A stretch of 64,000 nucleotides of DNA from Catalinimonas alkaloidigena (lineage in GTDB: Bacteria > Bacteroidota > Bacteroidia > Cytophagales > Cyclobacteriaceae): contig NZ_JAQFIL010000001.1 in NCBI RefSeq assembly GCF_029504655.1, forward strand, positions 2,547,001 to 2,611,000, given 5' to 3'. Below, piece by piece: positions 47,423 through 55,974 of this stretch (position 1 is the first letter of the stretch; every line of letters starts with the position of its first letter). Position numbers and translations under genes: made by a program. The notes below the pieces were generated by a model that saw only the letters and a list, made by a program, of their open reading frames with translations, was not told the DNA's origin and made no database searches.

Positions 47423-48273
47423 GCTTTTTTGAGTTGAAACTCCTGTAATAAATTGGTATATAAAACTGAAATATCCATACTATTATCATCTTCTTCATGA
47501 TCGTCGTTTTGAAGAATATGGTCATCACCGTATTTATAAAGTGACCATTGACAATTCTGATATTCCAGCGCAGTCAGGTTTTCTACCCAGTCTCCACTGT
47601 TCAAATAAGTGACCTCTCCTTCATCAGTAGTGATTTTTCTAATTTCAGGATTATGTATATGACCACAAATCACATAGTCATAACCGTTGGAAATCGCGAT
47701 GTCAGAAGCGGTAGTTTCAAAGTCATCAATAAATTTGACGGCACTCTTTACACTATTTTTTATCCTCTTGCTGAAAGAAACCTTGCCTCTGCCCACTTTT
47801 TCAGAACAGAAATTGACCATTGCATTAAGAAGTATCAGAGAATCGTAACCAATAGCGCCAAGCTTTGCCAGCCATTTGGAGTGTTTCATGGTAATGTCAA
47901 AGACATCTCCATGAAATATCCAGGCTTTCTTGCCGTCTAAGTCCAAAACCATTTTATTCACAATTTTGAGGGTCCCCATCGTAAAGCCTTCAAATTTGCG
48001 AAGCATCTCATCATGATTACCGGTAACGTAGTAGACATGCACTCCTTTAGACGCCATACTAAATATCTGCTTGATGATTTTCATATGTGTGGTAGGAAAA
48101 TACCGCTTGCTGAACTGCCAGATATCAATGATATCACCATTCAGGACGAGTATTTTAGGTTGGATACTTTTCAGGTATTTATGTAATTCACGGGCATTGC
48201 ATCCGTAAGTGCCCAGGTGTACATCAGAAATGATGGCTACATCCAATTGCCTTTTTTTTGAAGACATACTCAT
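47419..48273 (-). CDS. LpxH-like metallophosphoesterase
   Basis: A 284-residue calcineurin-type phosphoesterase resembling UDP-2,3-diacylglucosamine diphosphatase. Metal motifs are SDVHLG (15-20), NGDIID (45-50), GNHDE, HGD and GHIHNPE. LpxH hydrolyses UDP-2,3-diacylglucosamine in lipid A synthesis. Bacteroidota also have paralogues with other phosphate-ester substrates. Coupling to a glycosyltransferase favours a role in a lipid-linked sugar pathway, but this is inference. Confidence 0.8.
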   Translation of the reverse strand: MSMSSKKRQLDVAIISDVHLGTYGCNARELHKYLKSIQPKILVLNGDIIDIWQFSKRYFPTTHMKIIKQIFSMASKGVHVYYVTGNHDEMLRKFEGFTMGTLKIVNKMVLDLDGKKAWIFHGDVFDITMKHSKWLAKLGAIGYDSLILLNAMVNFCSEKVGRGKVSFSKRIKNSVKSAVKFIDDFETTASDIAISNGYDYVICGHIHNPEIRKITTDEGEVTYLNSGDWVENLTALEYQNCQWSLYKYGDDHILQNDDHEEDDNSMDISVLYTNLLQEFQLKKA

Positions 48274-48553
48274 TAGTTTTAAATACTGAATTTTTTACAG
48301 CTGGCTGTACAGTAAAAGCAGTAAGGCGCGAAAAGGTAGCAGTAAGGGAAAAGTCAGGGTAGACGATATTTTGATTTAGTCTGTAATTCAAAAGTTATCT
48401 TTAAAATGAAAAAATCTCCAGTTGAGTTTTTCAAGATCATTTAAATTGATTGCTTAAAGTAATCAAGAAAAAATCACATTCAGGTTAACCCAATTTTATC
48501 CTTTGGTTACTAAAAGATGAATATTGATCAGGATTTGACGGCTGGTTTAACAA

Positions 48554-49441
48554 TTATTTAACAGGAGCCATTACACGTAAACTTCCTGCTTTGATGCTGA
48601 CTCTGATATTTTCATCATTACTCAGATATTCACCATCAATGTGAATAGGAGCCTGGTCTATATTTTCTATACTAAATTCTGTGGTTTGAATAATACGCAC
48701 ATAAGGAGAGTGATGGAGATTCCGGAATAGCGCCATCATGGTGAAGGTAGGAAGGTGAAATGGAGGAAAAGGTCTCACAAGCACAATGTCAAGCAGGCCA
48801 TCGCTGGCACTGGCGTGAGGAGCGATGATCGCGTTATTGCCGTACTGTGTGGTATTGGCAAAGGCGATGAGGAAATAATCTTCTTCTACAACTTGACCCT
48901 GAAATTGATAACGAAATTTTTTGGGGGCAAAAGTTTGAAACTCTTCTATAACACAACGAGCGTACGTCATGTATCCCCGCTTAAGCTGTTCAGCAAAGGT
49001 CTTGCTGATCTGCCCATCAAAGCCTACACCAGAGACATTGAAAAAGGTTTTGTCATTGAGCAAGCCTGTATCTAATTTTTTTACCTTACAACTGTTGAGT
49101 TGGGCAATAGCCTTACTTACCTGCATTGAAATATCCAGGTACCTTGCAAAGCCATTACCTGAACCGGAAGGAATTACTGCCAAGGTAGTGGGTGAATCTA
49201 CCAGCGCAGTAGCCACCTCATTGACAGTACCATCACCACCTACCGCAACGACAATATCAAAATCAGCTTTGTTTTCGTCAGTAAGCAAGGGGGCATGGCC
49301 GGCATATTGGGTGTACGCAATGTCATAGCTATATTGAAGATGATCAAGGTGTCTTTTGATCAGTTGGGGTAGCAGTTTTTGTTTTCCAATACCAGAAATT
49401 GGGTTAATAATAAACAGGCAGCGCTTTTTATTCATTTCCAT
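48554..49441 (-). CDS. Diacylglycerol/lipid kinase family protein (YegS/BmrU type)
   Basis: A 295-residue protein of the DAGK catalytic family that phosphorylates a lipid or related substrate. 'FIINPISGIGK' (about 8-18), the nucleotide-binding 'VGGDGTVNEV' and 'IPSGSGNGFARYL' are visible, and the C-terminal all-beta domain carries the 'IHIDGEYL' block. The open frame extends to 49474, but ATG at 49441 (or 49435) matches the family N-terminus. It lies 280 bases downstream of nothing coding on its own strand and is divergent from the GGCT-like gene. Confidence 0.85.
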   Translation of the reverse strand: MEMNKKRCLFIINPISGIGKQKLLPQLIKRHLDHLQYSYDIAYTQYAGHAPLLTDENKADFDIVVAVGGDGTVNEVATALVDSPTTLAVIPSGSGNGFARYLDISMQVSKAIAQLNSCKVKKLDTGLLNDKTFFNVSGVGFDGQISKTFAEQLKRGYMTYARCVIEEFQTFAPKKFRYQFQGQVVEEDYFLIAFANTTQYGNNAIIAPHASASDGLLDIVLVRPFPPFHLPTFTMMALFRNLHHSPYVRIIQTTEFSIENIDQAPIHIDGEYLSNDENIRVSIKAGSLRVMAPVK

Positions 49442-49507
49442 ATTGACTAATTCGCCACAATAATACAACATCACGAATCAGTACTTCTAATGATAGTATA
49501 ACTAAAT

Positions 49508-49888
49508 ATGAATTTTTACAATGTATTTGTTTACGGTACTCTACGCAAGGGAGGTATTAATCATCATATAATCAAGACTTGTGAATGTATAAGTGATCAA
49601 TATGTGTTAAAAGGATTTAGTCTATATGATTTTGAACAATGGTACCCTTACATGATCAAAAGTGCAAATGATGATTTTGTCATCGGTGAAATATATCAAG
49701 TGGATGAGAAAGTAAAACGTAAGCTTGACATTTTAGAAGATGTAGAGAACAACTTATATAAATTTATATATTTGCCATCAGACGAGTTTTATACCTATAT
49801 AAAGTATGATAAAAATGTTAAAAATTATCAGAAAGTTCACAGTGGTGATTGGATAGCTTATGTACGATTGATAAGTAATGCTGGCTGA
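49508..49888 (+). CDS. Gamma-glutamylcyclotransferase-like (AIG2/GGCT) protein
   Basis: A 126-residue small protein with the substrate-binding 'VFVYGTLRKGG' (7-17) and the probable catalytic Glu in 'KLDILEDVENNLY' of the GGCT fold. Family members release 5-oxoproline from gamma-glutamyl amines or peptides, or act on other amides. The substrate is unknown. A single gene with its own short upstream region, divergent from the lipid kinase gene. Confidence 0.8.
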   Translation: MNFYNVFVYGTLRKGGINHHIIKTCECISDQYVLKGFSLYDFEQWYPYMIKSANDDFVIGEIYQVDEKVKRKLDILEDVENNLYKFIYLPSDEFYTYIKYDKNVKNYQKVHSGDWIAYVRLISNAG

Positions 49889-50104
49889 CCAAAGAATAAG
49901 TGTTGCTCTTTTTCTACAAAATTCGTAGAATTTTATACCTGAAATGCTGTGCTTTGCGATTGTCAGATTTATTTTTTTGCTCATGAACTTTCAATTTGTT
50001 GGTTTGACCAGATAAGTTGAAGCATGATTGAATTCAGGTGCGCTTTTTGAAAAGGTTATAGGTTAAGTTCGTATTTTTTACCGTTATTGAGTGTAGTTAA
50101 ACTA

Positions 50105-50485
50105 ATGAAAGGGAGGAAAATTCTTATTGTAGATGACGAGAAAGAAATTTGCTTTTTACTCTCCGCGCTATTAAAACACATGGGTTATTCAACTGATCAA
50201 GCCTTTTCTATTGAGGAAGCCATGGCTAAGTTGAAAAAGCAGTCATATGATTTATTTTTTTTAGATTTGAATCTTCCTGATGGTTTAGGCTATCACTTGG
50301 CGCCAGTGATTAAAAAATATTGTAAAAATGCAAGAATTGTTATGATTAGTGCTCATGATGGTATGCTAAAACAAATACAATCTGAAGTAGATGGAATTGA
50401 CCATTTCATAGACAAACCTTTTAATAAGGAAAAAATCAATGAAGCGTTAATAAAACTTAATATGTATAATTATTCCTCAGGTTAG
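50105..50485 (+). CDS. Stand-alone response regulator receiver protein
   Basis: A 126-residue receiver domain with acidic pair Asp10-Asp11, phospho-acceptor Asp54 (LDLNLP), and conserved Ser and Lys (DKPF). There is no output domain, so it would act by protein contact or as a phosphate shuttle. ATG at 50105 is chosen over the TTG six codons earlier. It lies immediately before the sigma-54 activator gene. Confidence 0.85.
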   Translation: MKGRKILIVDDEKEICFLLSALLKHMGYSTDQAFSIEEAMAKLKKQSYDLFFLDLNLPDGLGYHLAPVIKKYCKNARIVMISAHDGMLKQIQSEVDGIDHFIDKPFNKEKINEALIKLNMYNYSSG

Positions 50486-50487
50486 GA

Positions 50488-50510
50488 AATGAAAATTCAT
50501 TCTTTTTTTT
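50488..50510 (+). terminator. AT-rich hairpin with T-run
   Basis: AATGAA (50488-50493) and TTCATT (50496-50501), followed by a run of eight Ts. A possible terminator after the receiver gene; the stem is short and AT-rich. Confidence 0.35.
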
Positions 50511-50581
50511 AAGGATGACTTTATATATTGTCTCAATTTATTGTAAATTAAAACTACTTTTACCTACTATTCTCCTGTTCA

Positions 50582-51940
50582 ATGGCTAAAAAAATTCTAA
50601 TTGTTGATGATGATCAGGATATCCGCCTATTATTGGATAAGTTTCTAAGCAAAAATGGTTATGAAACCAAAACCGCTTATGACAGCTCATCTGCCATAGA
50701 AACACTCAAATCAGGCAAATGTGATCTTGTATTATGTGATTTCAAGTTACCTGATATAAACGGATTGGAGCTTATCCAAAAAATCAAAGTAATCAATCCC
50801 GAAGCTGCGCTAATTATAATTACAGGATACTCAGATGTGAAGGTGGCTGTTAAAGCTATTAAACTTGGCGTATATGATTACGTAACCAAGCCCCTTTATC
50901 CGGATGAGATTCTTATCACTATAGAGCAAGCGCTTAATAATAAAAAGGATCAGAGCAAACCGAAAAAACCTAAGCAAAAGAAATTTATCATAGGTGACAG
51001 CCCTCAGGCAAACCAAGTGATGAAGCATATCAAGCTTATTGCACCGACTGATATGTCAGTGATAATTCAGGGTGAAACCGGTACCGGAAAAGAATTTGTC
51101 GCAAATGAAATTCATAATTACAGCAAAAGAAAAGCAGCCCCCTTTGTTGCCATAGACTGTGGCGCACTACCCAAAGACCTGGCTGGCAGTGAACTCTTCG
51201 GACATGTAAAAGGTGCATTTACAGGAGCTCTTAATGATAAAGAGGGTAGTTTTGAATCTGCCAATGGTGGAACACTCTTTCTGGACGAAATCGGTAATTT
51301 ATCTTACGAAAATCAGGTCAAGCTGCTAAGGGTTATTCAGGAAAGAAAAATCAAGAAGATAGGAGGTACCAAGGATATTCCCATTGATGTCCGGCTGATT
51401 GTTGCTACCAATGAAAATCTTTCAGAAGCAGTCAAGCAAGGAGATTTCCGTGAAGATTTATACCACCGATTCAATGAATTTAAAATTTATCTGGCTCCGC
51501 TTAGAGAGCGTAGCACTGATGTAAAAGTGTTTGCCCGCTACTTCCTGGATAATGCCAATCAGGAACTTGGTAAAGAAGTAAAAGACTTTGAGCCTGAAGT
51601 TTTGGCTAAGATGAAGGATTACTACTGGCACGGAAATTTAAGAGAGCTTTATAATGTAGTAAAACGGTCGGTCCTATTGGCACAAACAGATAAAATAACG
51701 CTGGAATGTTTGCCTGAGGAAATTAAATCTCCTGTCTATTTTGAACAAAGTGAACCTGTTAGTCAGGAGGCACAAGGTGAACCTTCAAACTTGAAATCAG
51801 TCTCTAAAATCGCGGAAAGAGAAGCCATTATCAGTGTACTTGAAAAAACCGGATATAACAAGACCAAGGCTGCGGATGTTCTCAATATAGACAGGAAGAC
51901 CCTTTATAATAAAATGAAATCTTACAACATAGATCTCTGA
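50582..51940 (+). CDS. Sigma-54-dependent response regulator (NtrC family)
   Basis: A 452-residue activator. It has a receiver domain with Asp53 and Lys103, then an AAA+ domain with Walker A GETGTGKE (164-171), the sigma-54-contacting GAFTGA loop (211-216) and Walker [10 protein letters not shown] (231-239). A Fis-type helix-turn-helix ends the protein ('[21 protein letters not shown]'). It turns on promoters read by sigma-54 RNA polymerase. Its likely partners are the kinases that follow at 51971 and 53929. Confidence 0.93.
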   Translation: MAKKILIVDDDQDIRLLLDKFLSKNGYETKTAYDSSSAIETLKSGKCDLVLCDFKLPDINGLELIQKIKVINPEAALIIITGYSDVKVAVKAIKLGVYDYVTKPLYPDEILITIEQALNNKKDQSKPKKPKQKKFIIGDSPQANQVMKHIKLIAPTDMSVIIQGETGTGKEFVANEIHNYSKRKAAPFVAIDCGALPKDLAGSELFGHVKGAFTGALNDKEGSFESANGGTLFLDEIGNLSYENQVKLLRVIQERKIKKIGGTKDIPIDVRLIVATNENLSEAVKQGDFREDLYHRFNEFKIYLAPLRERSTDVKVFARYFLDNANQELGKEVKDFEPEVLAKMKDYYWHGNLRELYNVVKRSVLLAQTDKITLECLPEEIKSPVYFEQSEPVSQEAQGEPSNLKSVSKIAEREAIISVLEKTGYNKTKAADVLNIDRKTLYNKMKSYNIDL

Positions 51941-51970
51941 CATTAGCATTTTTATCGAGTCTTACTGTAT

Positions 51971-53452
51971 ATGCATCAAACTTTTGAATATTCTACCCAA
52001 CTGGTAGAGACAATCATGGATAATACTGATGATGGTATTATTCTTTTTTCGCCTGTTTTCGATCAACAAAATGAAATTGTCGATCTGAAATACATTTTTG
52101 TAAACCGTGCAGCTGAAATACTTATTGGTATTGATAGAGAAGCGCTGTTGGAGAAAACTATTCTTAATACCTACACCACGCATAATTTCTCCAATCTATT
52201 TGAAGCCTATAAGCAGGCCTACCTGAGTGAGAAAGAGTATCGTAAAGAGAAATATTTTACAGAAGACGGTCTTCAAAAATGGTATAACATTAGCGCGAAG
52301 CGGTGTGAGTCTGTCCTTTTGGTGACCTTCAATGATATATCCGGTTTTATGGCATTGATCAATGAAAAAAGCCGGAGCGAAAGCTTATATAGAACATTGA
52401 TCAGAAGTCTTCCTCACGCAGAAGTTGCCTTAGTAGATGAAAAGTTGAACTTACTACTTTCTGACGGAGCCGCGTTAAAGGCTTTCGGACATCAGCAAAA
52501 ACTTCAGGAAAAAACGAATTTGGTAGACATCCTTTCTGCCGAAGAAAAAGAGGAAGTGCTGCCGGTACTTAAAGCATGTCTTAAAGGAAAAACAAAGAAG
52601 CTGGAAATGGAAAGAGAAAGCGCTCTTTACAGACTCCACTTTATTCCAGTAAAAGATGATGAGCATAGAATTTTTGCTGTGCTCATCGTATCTGAAGATA
52701 TCGGTATTTTTAATTTTTCCAATGATGAGCTAAGAAACAAAATTTATGAACTAGAAAACGCTAATGAAAGCCTGGAGCAGTTTGCCTATGTTGCGTCACA
52801 CGACCTTCAGGAACCCTTGCGTAAAATCAGAGCTTTTGGTGACAGGTTGCAATCCAAATATCAGGAGCAGCTAGATGAAACTGCGCAGGATTATATCAAC
52901 AGAATGCAGAATGCCGCAGGCCGTATGCAGAAACTGATTGATGACCTTCTAAAATACTCACGGGTTGGTCGTTTTCAGGACCCCTTTCAGGAAGTTAATC
53001 TTGATGAACTCTTCAGTAACATTATTGAACATCTGGAAGAAAGAATCAATGATAATCACGCGCGGGTAGAAGTCAAAACCTTACCTACTGTACTGGGTGA
53101 TGTAAGCACACTAGAACAGTTGTTTACTAACCTGCTTACCAATGCGCTCAAGTTCAAAAAGGCAGACCAGGCTCCTTTGATTAAAGTTTGGTCCGAAAAT
53201 GTTCATGAAGAGGGGGAGGCCAGGCACCAAATCTATTTGCAGGATAATGGAATTGGCTTTGATGAAAAATATTTAGATAAGATTTTTAATATTTTTCAGC
53301 GCTTACACGGCCGCAATGCCTACGAAGGCACCGGCATTGGCCTCGCCATATGTAGAAAAATTACAGAGATGCACGGAGGTAGCATAAGTGCAACTGCTAA
53401 ACTAGGAGAGGGAGCTACATTCATAGTTACCCTACCGGTAATAAGTAAATAA
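51971..53452 (+). CDS. PAS-domain histidine kinase, phytochrome-kinase-like
   Basis: A 493-residue soluble kinase with two PAS-type regions (about 15-120 and 135-240). The H-box 'AYVASHDLQEPLRKIR' is around His277, and the HATPase domain has 'DNGIGFDEKY' and 'GTGIGLAICRK'. This H-box and tail type is common to kinases paired with Rcp1-like receivers, the next gene. No membrane segment is seen, so input is probably cytoplasmic. Confidence 0.9.
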   Translation: MHQTFEYSTQLVETIMDNTDDGIILFSPVFDQQNEIVDLKYIFVNRAAEILIGIDREALLEKTILNTYTTHNFSNLFEAYKQAYLSEKEYRKEKYFTEDGLQKWYNISAKRCESVLLVTFNDISGFMALINEKSRSESLYRTLIRSLPHAEVALVDEKLNLLLSDGAALKAFGHQQKLQEKTNLVDILSAEEKEEVLPVLKACLKGKTKKLEMERESALYRLHFIPVKDDEHRIFAVLIVSEDIGIFNFSNDELRNKIYELENANESLEQFAYVASHDLQEPLRKIRAFGDRLQSKYQEQLDETAQDYINRMQNAAGRMQKLIDDLLKYSRVGRFQDPFQEVNLDELFSNIIEHLEERINDNHARVEVKTLPTVLGDVSTLEQLFTNLLTNALKFKKADQAPLIKVWSENVHEEGEARHQIYLQDNGIGFDEKYLDKIFNIFQRLHGRNAYEGTGIGLAICRKITEMHGGSISATAKLGEGATFIVTLPVISK

Positions 53453-53464
53453 AAATATATAGAA

Positions 53465-53920
53465 ATGAGTACTAAGCAGGCAAAGACAATCACAATTCTG
53501 ATGGCAGATGACGATCCTGATGACAGGATGCTAACCAAAGAAGCATTAATGGAAAATAAGCTGGCAAACGATCTGCATTTTGTTGAAGATGGAGAAGAGT
53601 TGATGGATTATTTGCTTAAAAGAGGAAAGTATAACGAAGATAATGCTCCCAAACCCGGTTTAATTCTTCTTGATCTCAATATGCCTAAAAAAGATGGTAG
53701 AGAAGCCCTCACCGAGATAAAAGCTGATCCTACCTTAAGACGTATACCAATTATAGTATTGACAACTTCCAAAGCAGAGGAAGATATATTGAGAACATAT
53801 GACTTAGGCATAAGTTCTTTTATCACCAAACCTGTGACCTTTGATGATCTGGTAGAAGTGGCGAAAGCCATTGGAAATTATTGGTTTGGCATTGTGGTTT
53901 TACCAAATGATAAAGATTAG
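53465..53920 (+). CDS. Rcp1-like response regulator
   Basis: A 151-residue receiver protein with the acidic 'ADDDPDDRML' cluster, phospho-acceptor in 'LILLDLNMPKKDG' and the conserved Lys in 'TKPV'. The extended DD-PDD cluster and 'LDLNMPKKDGREAL' are typical of Rcp1-type receivers served by phytochrome-like kinases. It starts 12 bases after such a kinase. Confidence 0.9.
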   Translation: MSTKQAKTITILMADDDPDDRMLTKEALMENKLANDLHFVEDGEELMDYLLKRGKYNEDNAPKPGLILLDLNMPKKDGREALTEIKADPTLRRIPIIVLTTSKAEEDILRTYDLGISSFITKPVTFDDLVEVAKAIGNYWFGIVVLPNDKD

Positions 53921-53928
53921 TGAAAGAA

Positions 53929-55371
53929 ATGCTGAGTGAAGAAATTGAAATATTGGTAATTGATGATGATGAAGATGATTTTGTGATTGTTAATGATCTT
54001 CTTTCAGATATTAAAACTGGTAAGTTCAATATACATTGGGAAGCTGATTTTACGCTGGGATTGAAAGCTATTCAGAAGCAGGCTTTTGATATATACCTGA
54101 TTGACTATCGCCTGGGGGAAAAAAATGGATTAGAGCTCCTTAAAGAAGCCGTAAAATTTAAACCCGGAAAACCAGTCATCATGCTGACCGGACAAGGTGA
54201 ACCGGAAATAGATTATCAGGCCATGCAGATAGGAGCCGCTGACTACCTTGTTAAAGATGCGATTGATTCTCAGAGCCTGGAAAGAAGTATCAGGTATGCG
54301 CTTAGTAATGCTTTTGCGGTAAGAAAACTGTATGAGCAAGAGAAAAAATACAGGGTACTTTTTCAACAGTCTCTAAATGCCATTTTTATTACTGACAGAA
54401 ACCAGGCGTTGGTGGATGCCAATCCTTCAATGATTTCACTTTTTGGGTTTCAAAAGCATGAGCTTACTCAAAGCCAGCTTGGTGACTTTTTCGTCCGCGA
54501 TGACTCATACTTAGCTTTACAGCATAAAGTGAATCAGGAAGGGCACGTAAAGGATATGGAAGTTCTCTTGAAAGATAAAAAAAACAAAGAGCACATATGC
54601 AATATCTCAATCACTAAGCTTTTAAGCCCCGAAAAAGATTTATTGGGCTATCAGGGTATTATAGAGGATATCTCAGAAAAGAAAAAGGTACAACTGGAAC
54701 TCATTCAGTTAGAAAAACTCATCATGACTGGTAATATTGCCCGGAGTATTGCGCACGAAGTACGTAATCCACTGACCAATATTAATCTTGCGCTGGAACA
54801 ATTTTCCTTTGATGATCTGGACAATGATACTTTTGAAGTTTACCTGGAAATTATCAAAAGAAATACAAAGCGTATCAATCAGCTGATCACACAGATGTTA
54901 CAGTCTTCCAAACCTTCTAACCTTACACTTACCTCTACATCAGTGAATGAAGTATTGGAAATGGCACTGAAACATGCCAAAGATCGCCTCAAGTTACAGG
55001 AAATTAAGGTGGTCAAATTATATGACCAGAATTTACATGATATACCATTAGACCAGGAAAAGCTGAGTATGGCTTTTCTGAATATCATCACAAATGCCAT
55101 CGAAGCGGTAGAGCCGAAAAAAGGAATAGTCACACTAAAAACCACTAAAAACGGCTCTAAACAACTGGTACAAATCTGTGACAATGGCTTAGGTATAAAA
55201 TCCGACGAAGTTGGAAAGTTGTTTGATGCCTTTCATACCGGCAAAAGAGGAGGGATGGGACTAGGGCTGACATCAACCCAGAATATCGTTCATGCGCATG
55301 GTGCTAAAATTTCAATTGACAGCACTCCCGGAAAAGGTTCATGTTTCACAATAATCTTTGATGAGCATTAG
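53929..55371 (+). CDS. Receiver-PAS-histidine kinase hybrid
   Basis: A 480-residue protein with an N-terminal receiver (Asp in 'YLIDYRLGEKNG'), a PAS domain (about 140-260) and a kinase core. His lies in 'ARSIAHEVRNPLTNINLAL' and the HATPase domain has 'GMGLGLTSTQNI'. Receiver-first hybrids sense phosphate received from another kinase, so it may be fed by the kinase two genes upstream. The frame also opens with GTG at 53920, sharing the G of the previous stop; the ATG at 53929 is my choice, with GTG possible. Confidence 0.88.
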   Translation: MLSEEIEILVIDDDEDDFVIVNDLLSDIKTGKFNIHWEADFTLGLKAIQKQAFDIYLIDYRLGEKNGLELLKEAVKFKPGKPVIMLTGQGEPEIDYQAMQIGAADYLVKDAIDSQSLERSIRYALSNAFAVRKLYEQEKKYRVLFQQSLNAIFITDRNQALVDANPSMISLFGFQKHELTQSQLGDFFVRDDSYLALQHKVNQEGHVKDMEVLLKDKKNKEHICNISITKLLSPEKDLLGYQGIIEDISEKKKVQLELIQLEKLIMTGNIARSIAHEVRNPLTNINLALEQFSFDDLDNDTFEVYLEIIKRNTKRINQLITQMLQSSKPSNLTLTSTSVNEVLEMALKHAKDRLKLQEIKVVKLYDQNLHDIPLDQEKLSMAFLNIITNAIEAVEPKKGIVTLKTTKNGSKQLVQICDNGLGIKSDEVGKLFDAFHTGKRGGMGLGLTSTQNIVHAHGAKISIDSTPGKGSCFTIIFDEH

Positions 55372-55974
55372 GCTTCACTTTTATTTTGTGTGATTACATA
55401 TGTCAATGCTCAAATTCAAATATATACTGCATATTGTATAATCACTTGAGGAGAGCTATTGTAAATAGCTGTCTAATGAAATATGGATTGACATGAGTTT
55501 TACACTGTTACATCTAACATAAAAGGTTCAATCCTTTTTTTGACCTCAGATGAAAGTCCTGCGGATAAGTCAGTTTTTATAGAGAGGGATTTCCCATGCC
55601 TGAATTCCATTTCATTAGTGGAGGTATTAATGAATAGCTCCACGATAACAATCGACCTAAAAGTATAAGCACAGATGTATTGTGGAGCTTGCAGCCCTTC
55701 AGAAAAAAATGTGTGGGAACGAATGCTGAGACTTAGACAGGAGTGTATATGCTCAAACTTCAATTTTTTCTTAGCAAGCACCTTTAGTTGCTTCTGCCTC
55801 AGAACATTGTTGAAGTTGGCACTTCGCCTTACTGATAAACAATTGTTATGCTGAAATAAGGAATCAGGAACTTAGCTTGAAATATTCATAAGGATCAGTT
55901 TGTCCCGGCTAGAAACTAATTTTGATCAGAATTATGAGCTTTTTAATTTGAAAAAAAATTAGAATACAATTCAT
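55372..55974. other. Long spacer with an open frame of doubtful coding value
   Basis: About 600 bases between the kinase hybrid and the sulfatase. On the minus strand, 55500-55781 is an open frame of 93 codons from a GTG; the same frame remains open upstream towards 55850 without a clear ATG. The predicted product has a normal residue mix but no family I recognise. No repeat, RNA or strict promoter was found in the rest. Confidence 0.35.
55500..55781 (-). CDS. Possible small protein or gene remnant
   Basis: The 93-residue frame ends 'SSEVKKRIEPFMLDVTV' and is rich in Ser and hydrophobic residues. It has no ATG; the only starts are GTG at 55781 or a codon further up. The open frame continues beyond that start for about 25 codons, so the real 5' end may be decayed. 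It could be chance or a remnant. No function is proposed. Confidence 0.25.
   Translation of the reverse strand: MLAKKKLKFEHIHSCLSLSIRSHTFFSEGLQAPQYICAYTFRSIVIVELFINTSTNEMEFRHGKSLSIKTDLSAGLSSEVKKRIEPFMLDVTV

Noticed and set aside
55811..55830. TGGCACTTCGCCTTAC as a sigma-54 promoter near the sulfatase
   Set aside because: The -24 half fits (TGGC), but the -12 half lacks the GC-type TTGC element at the required spacing.
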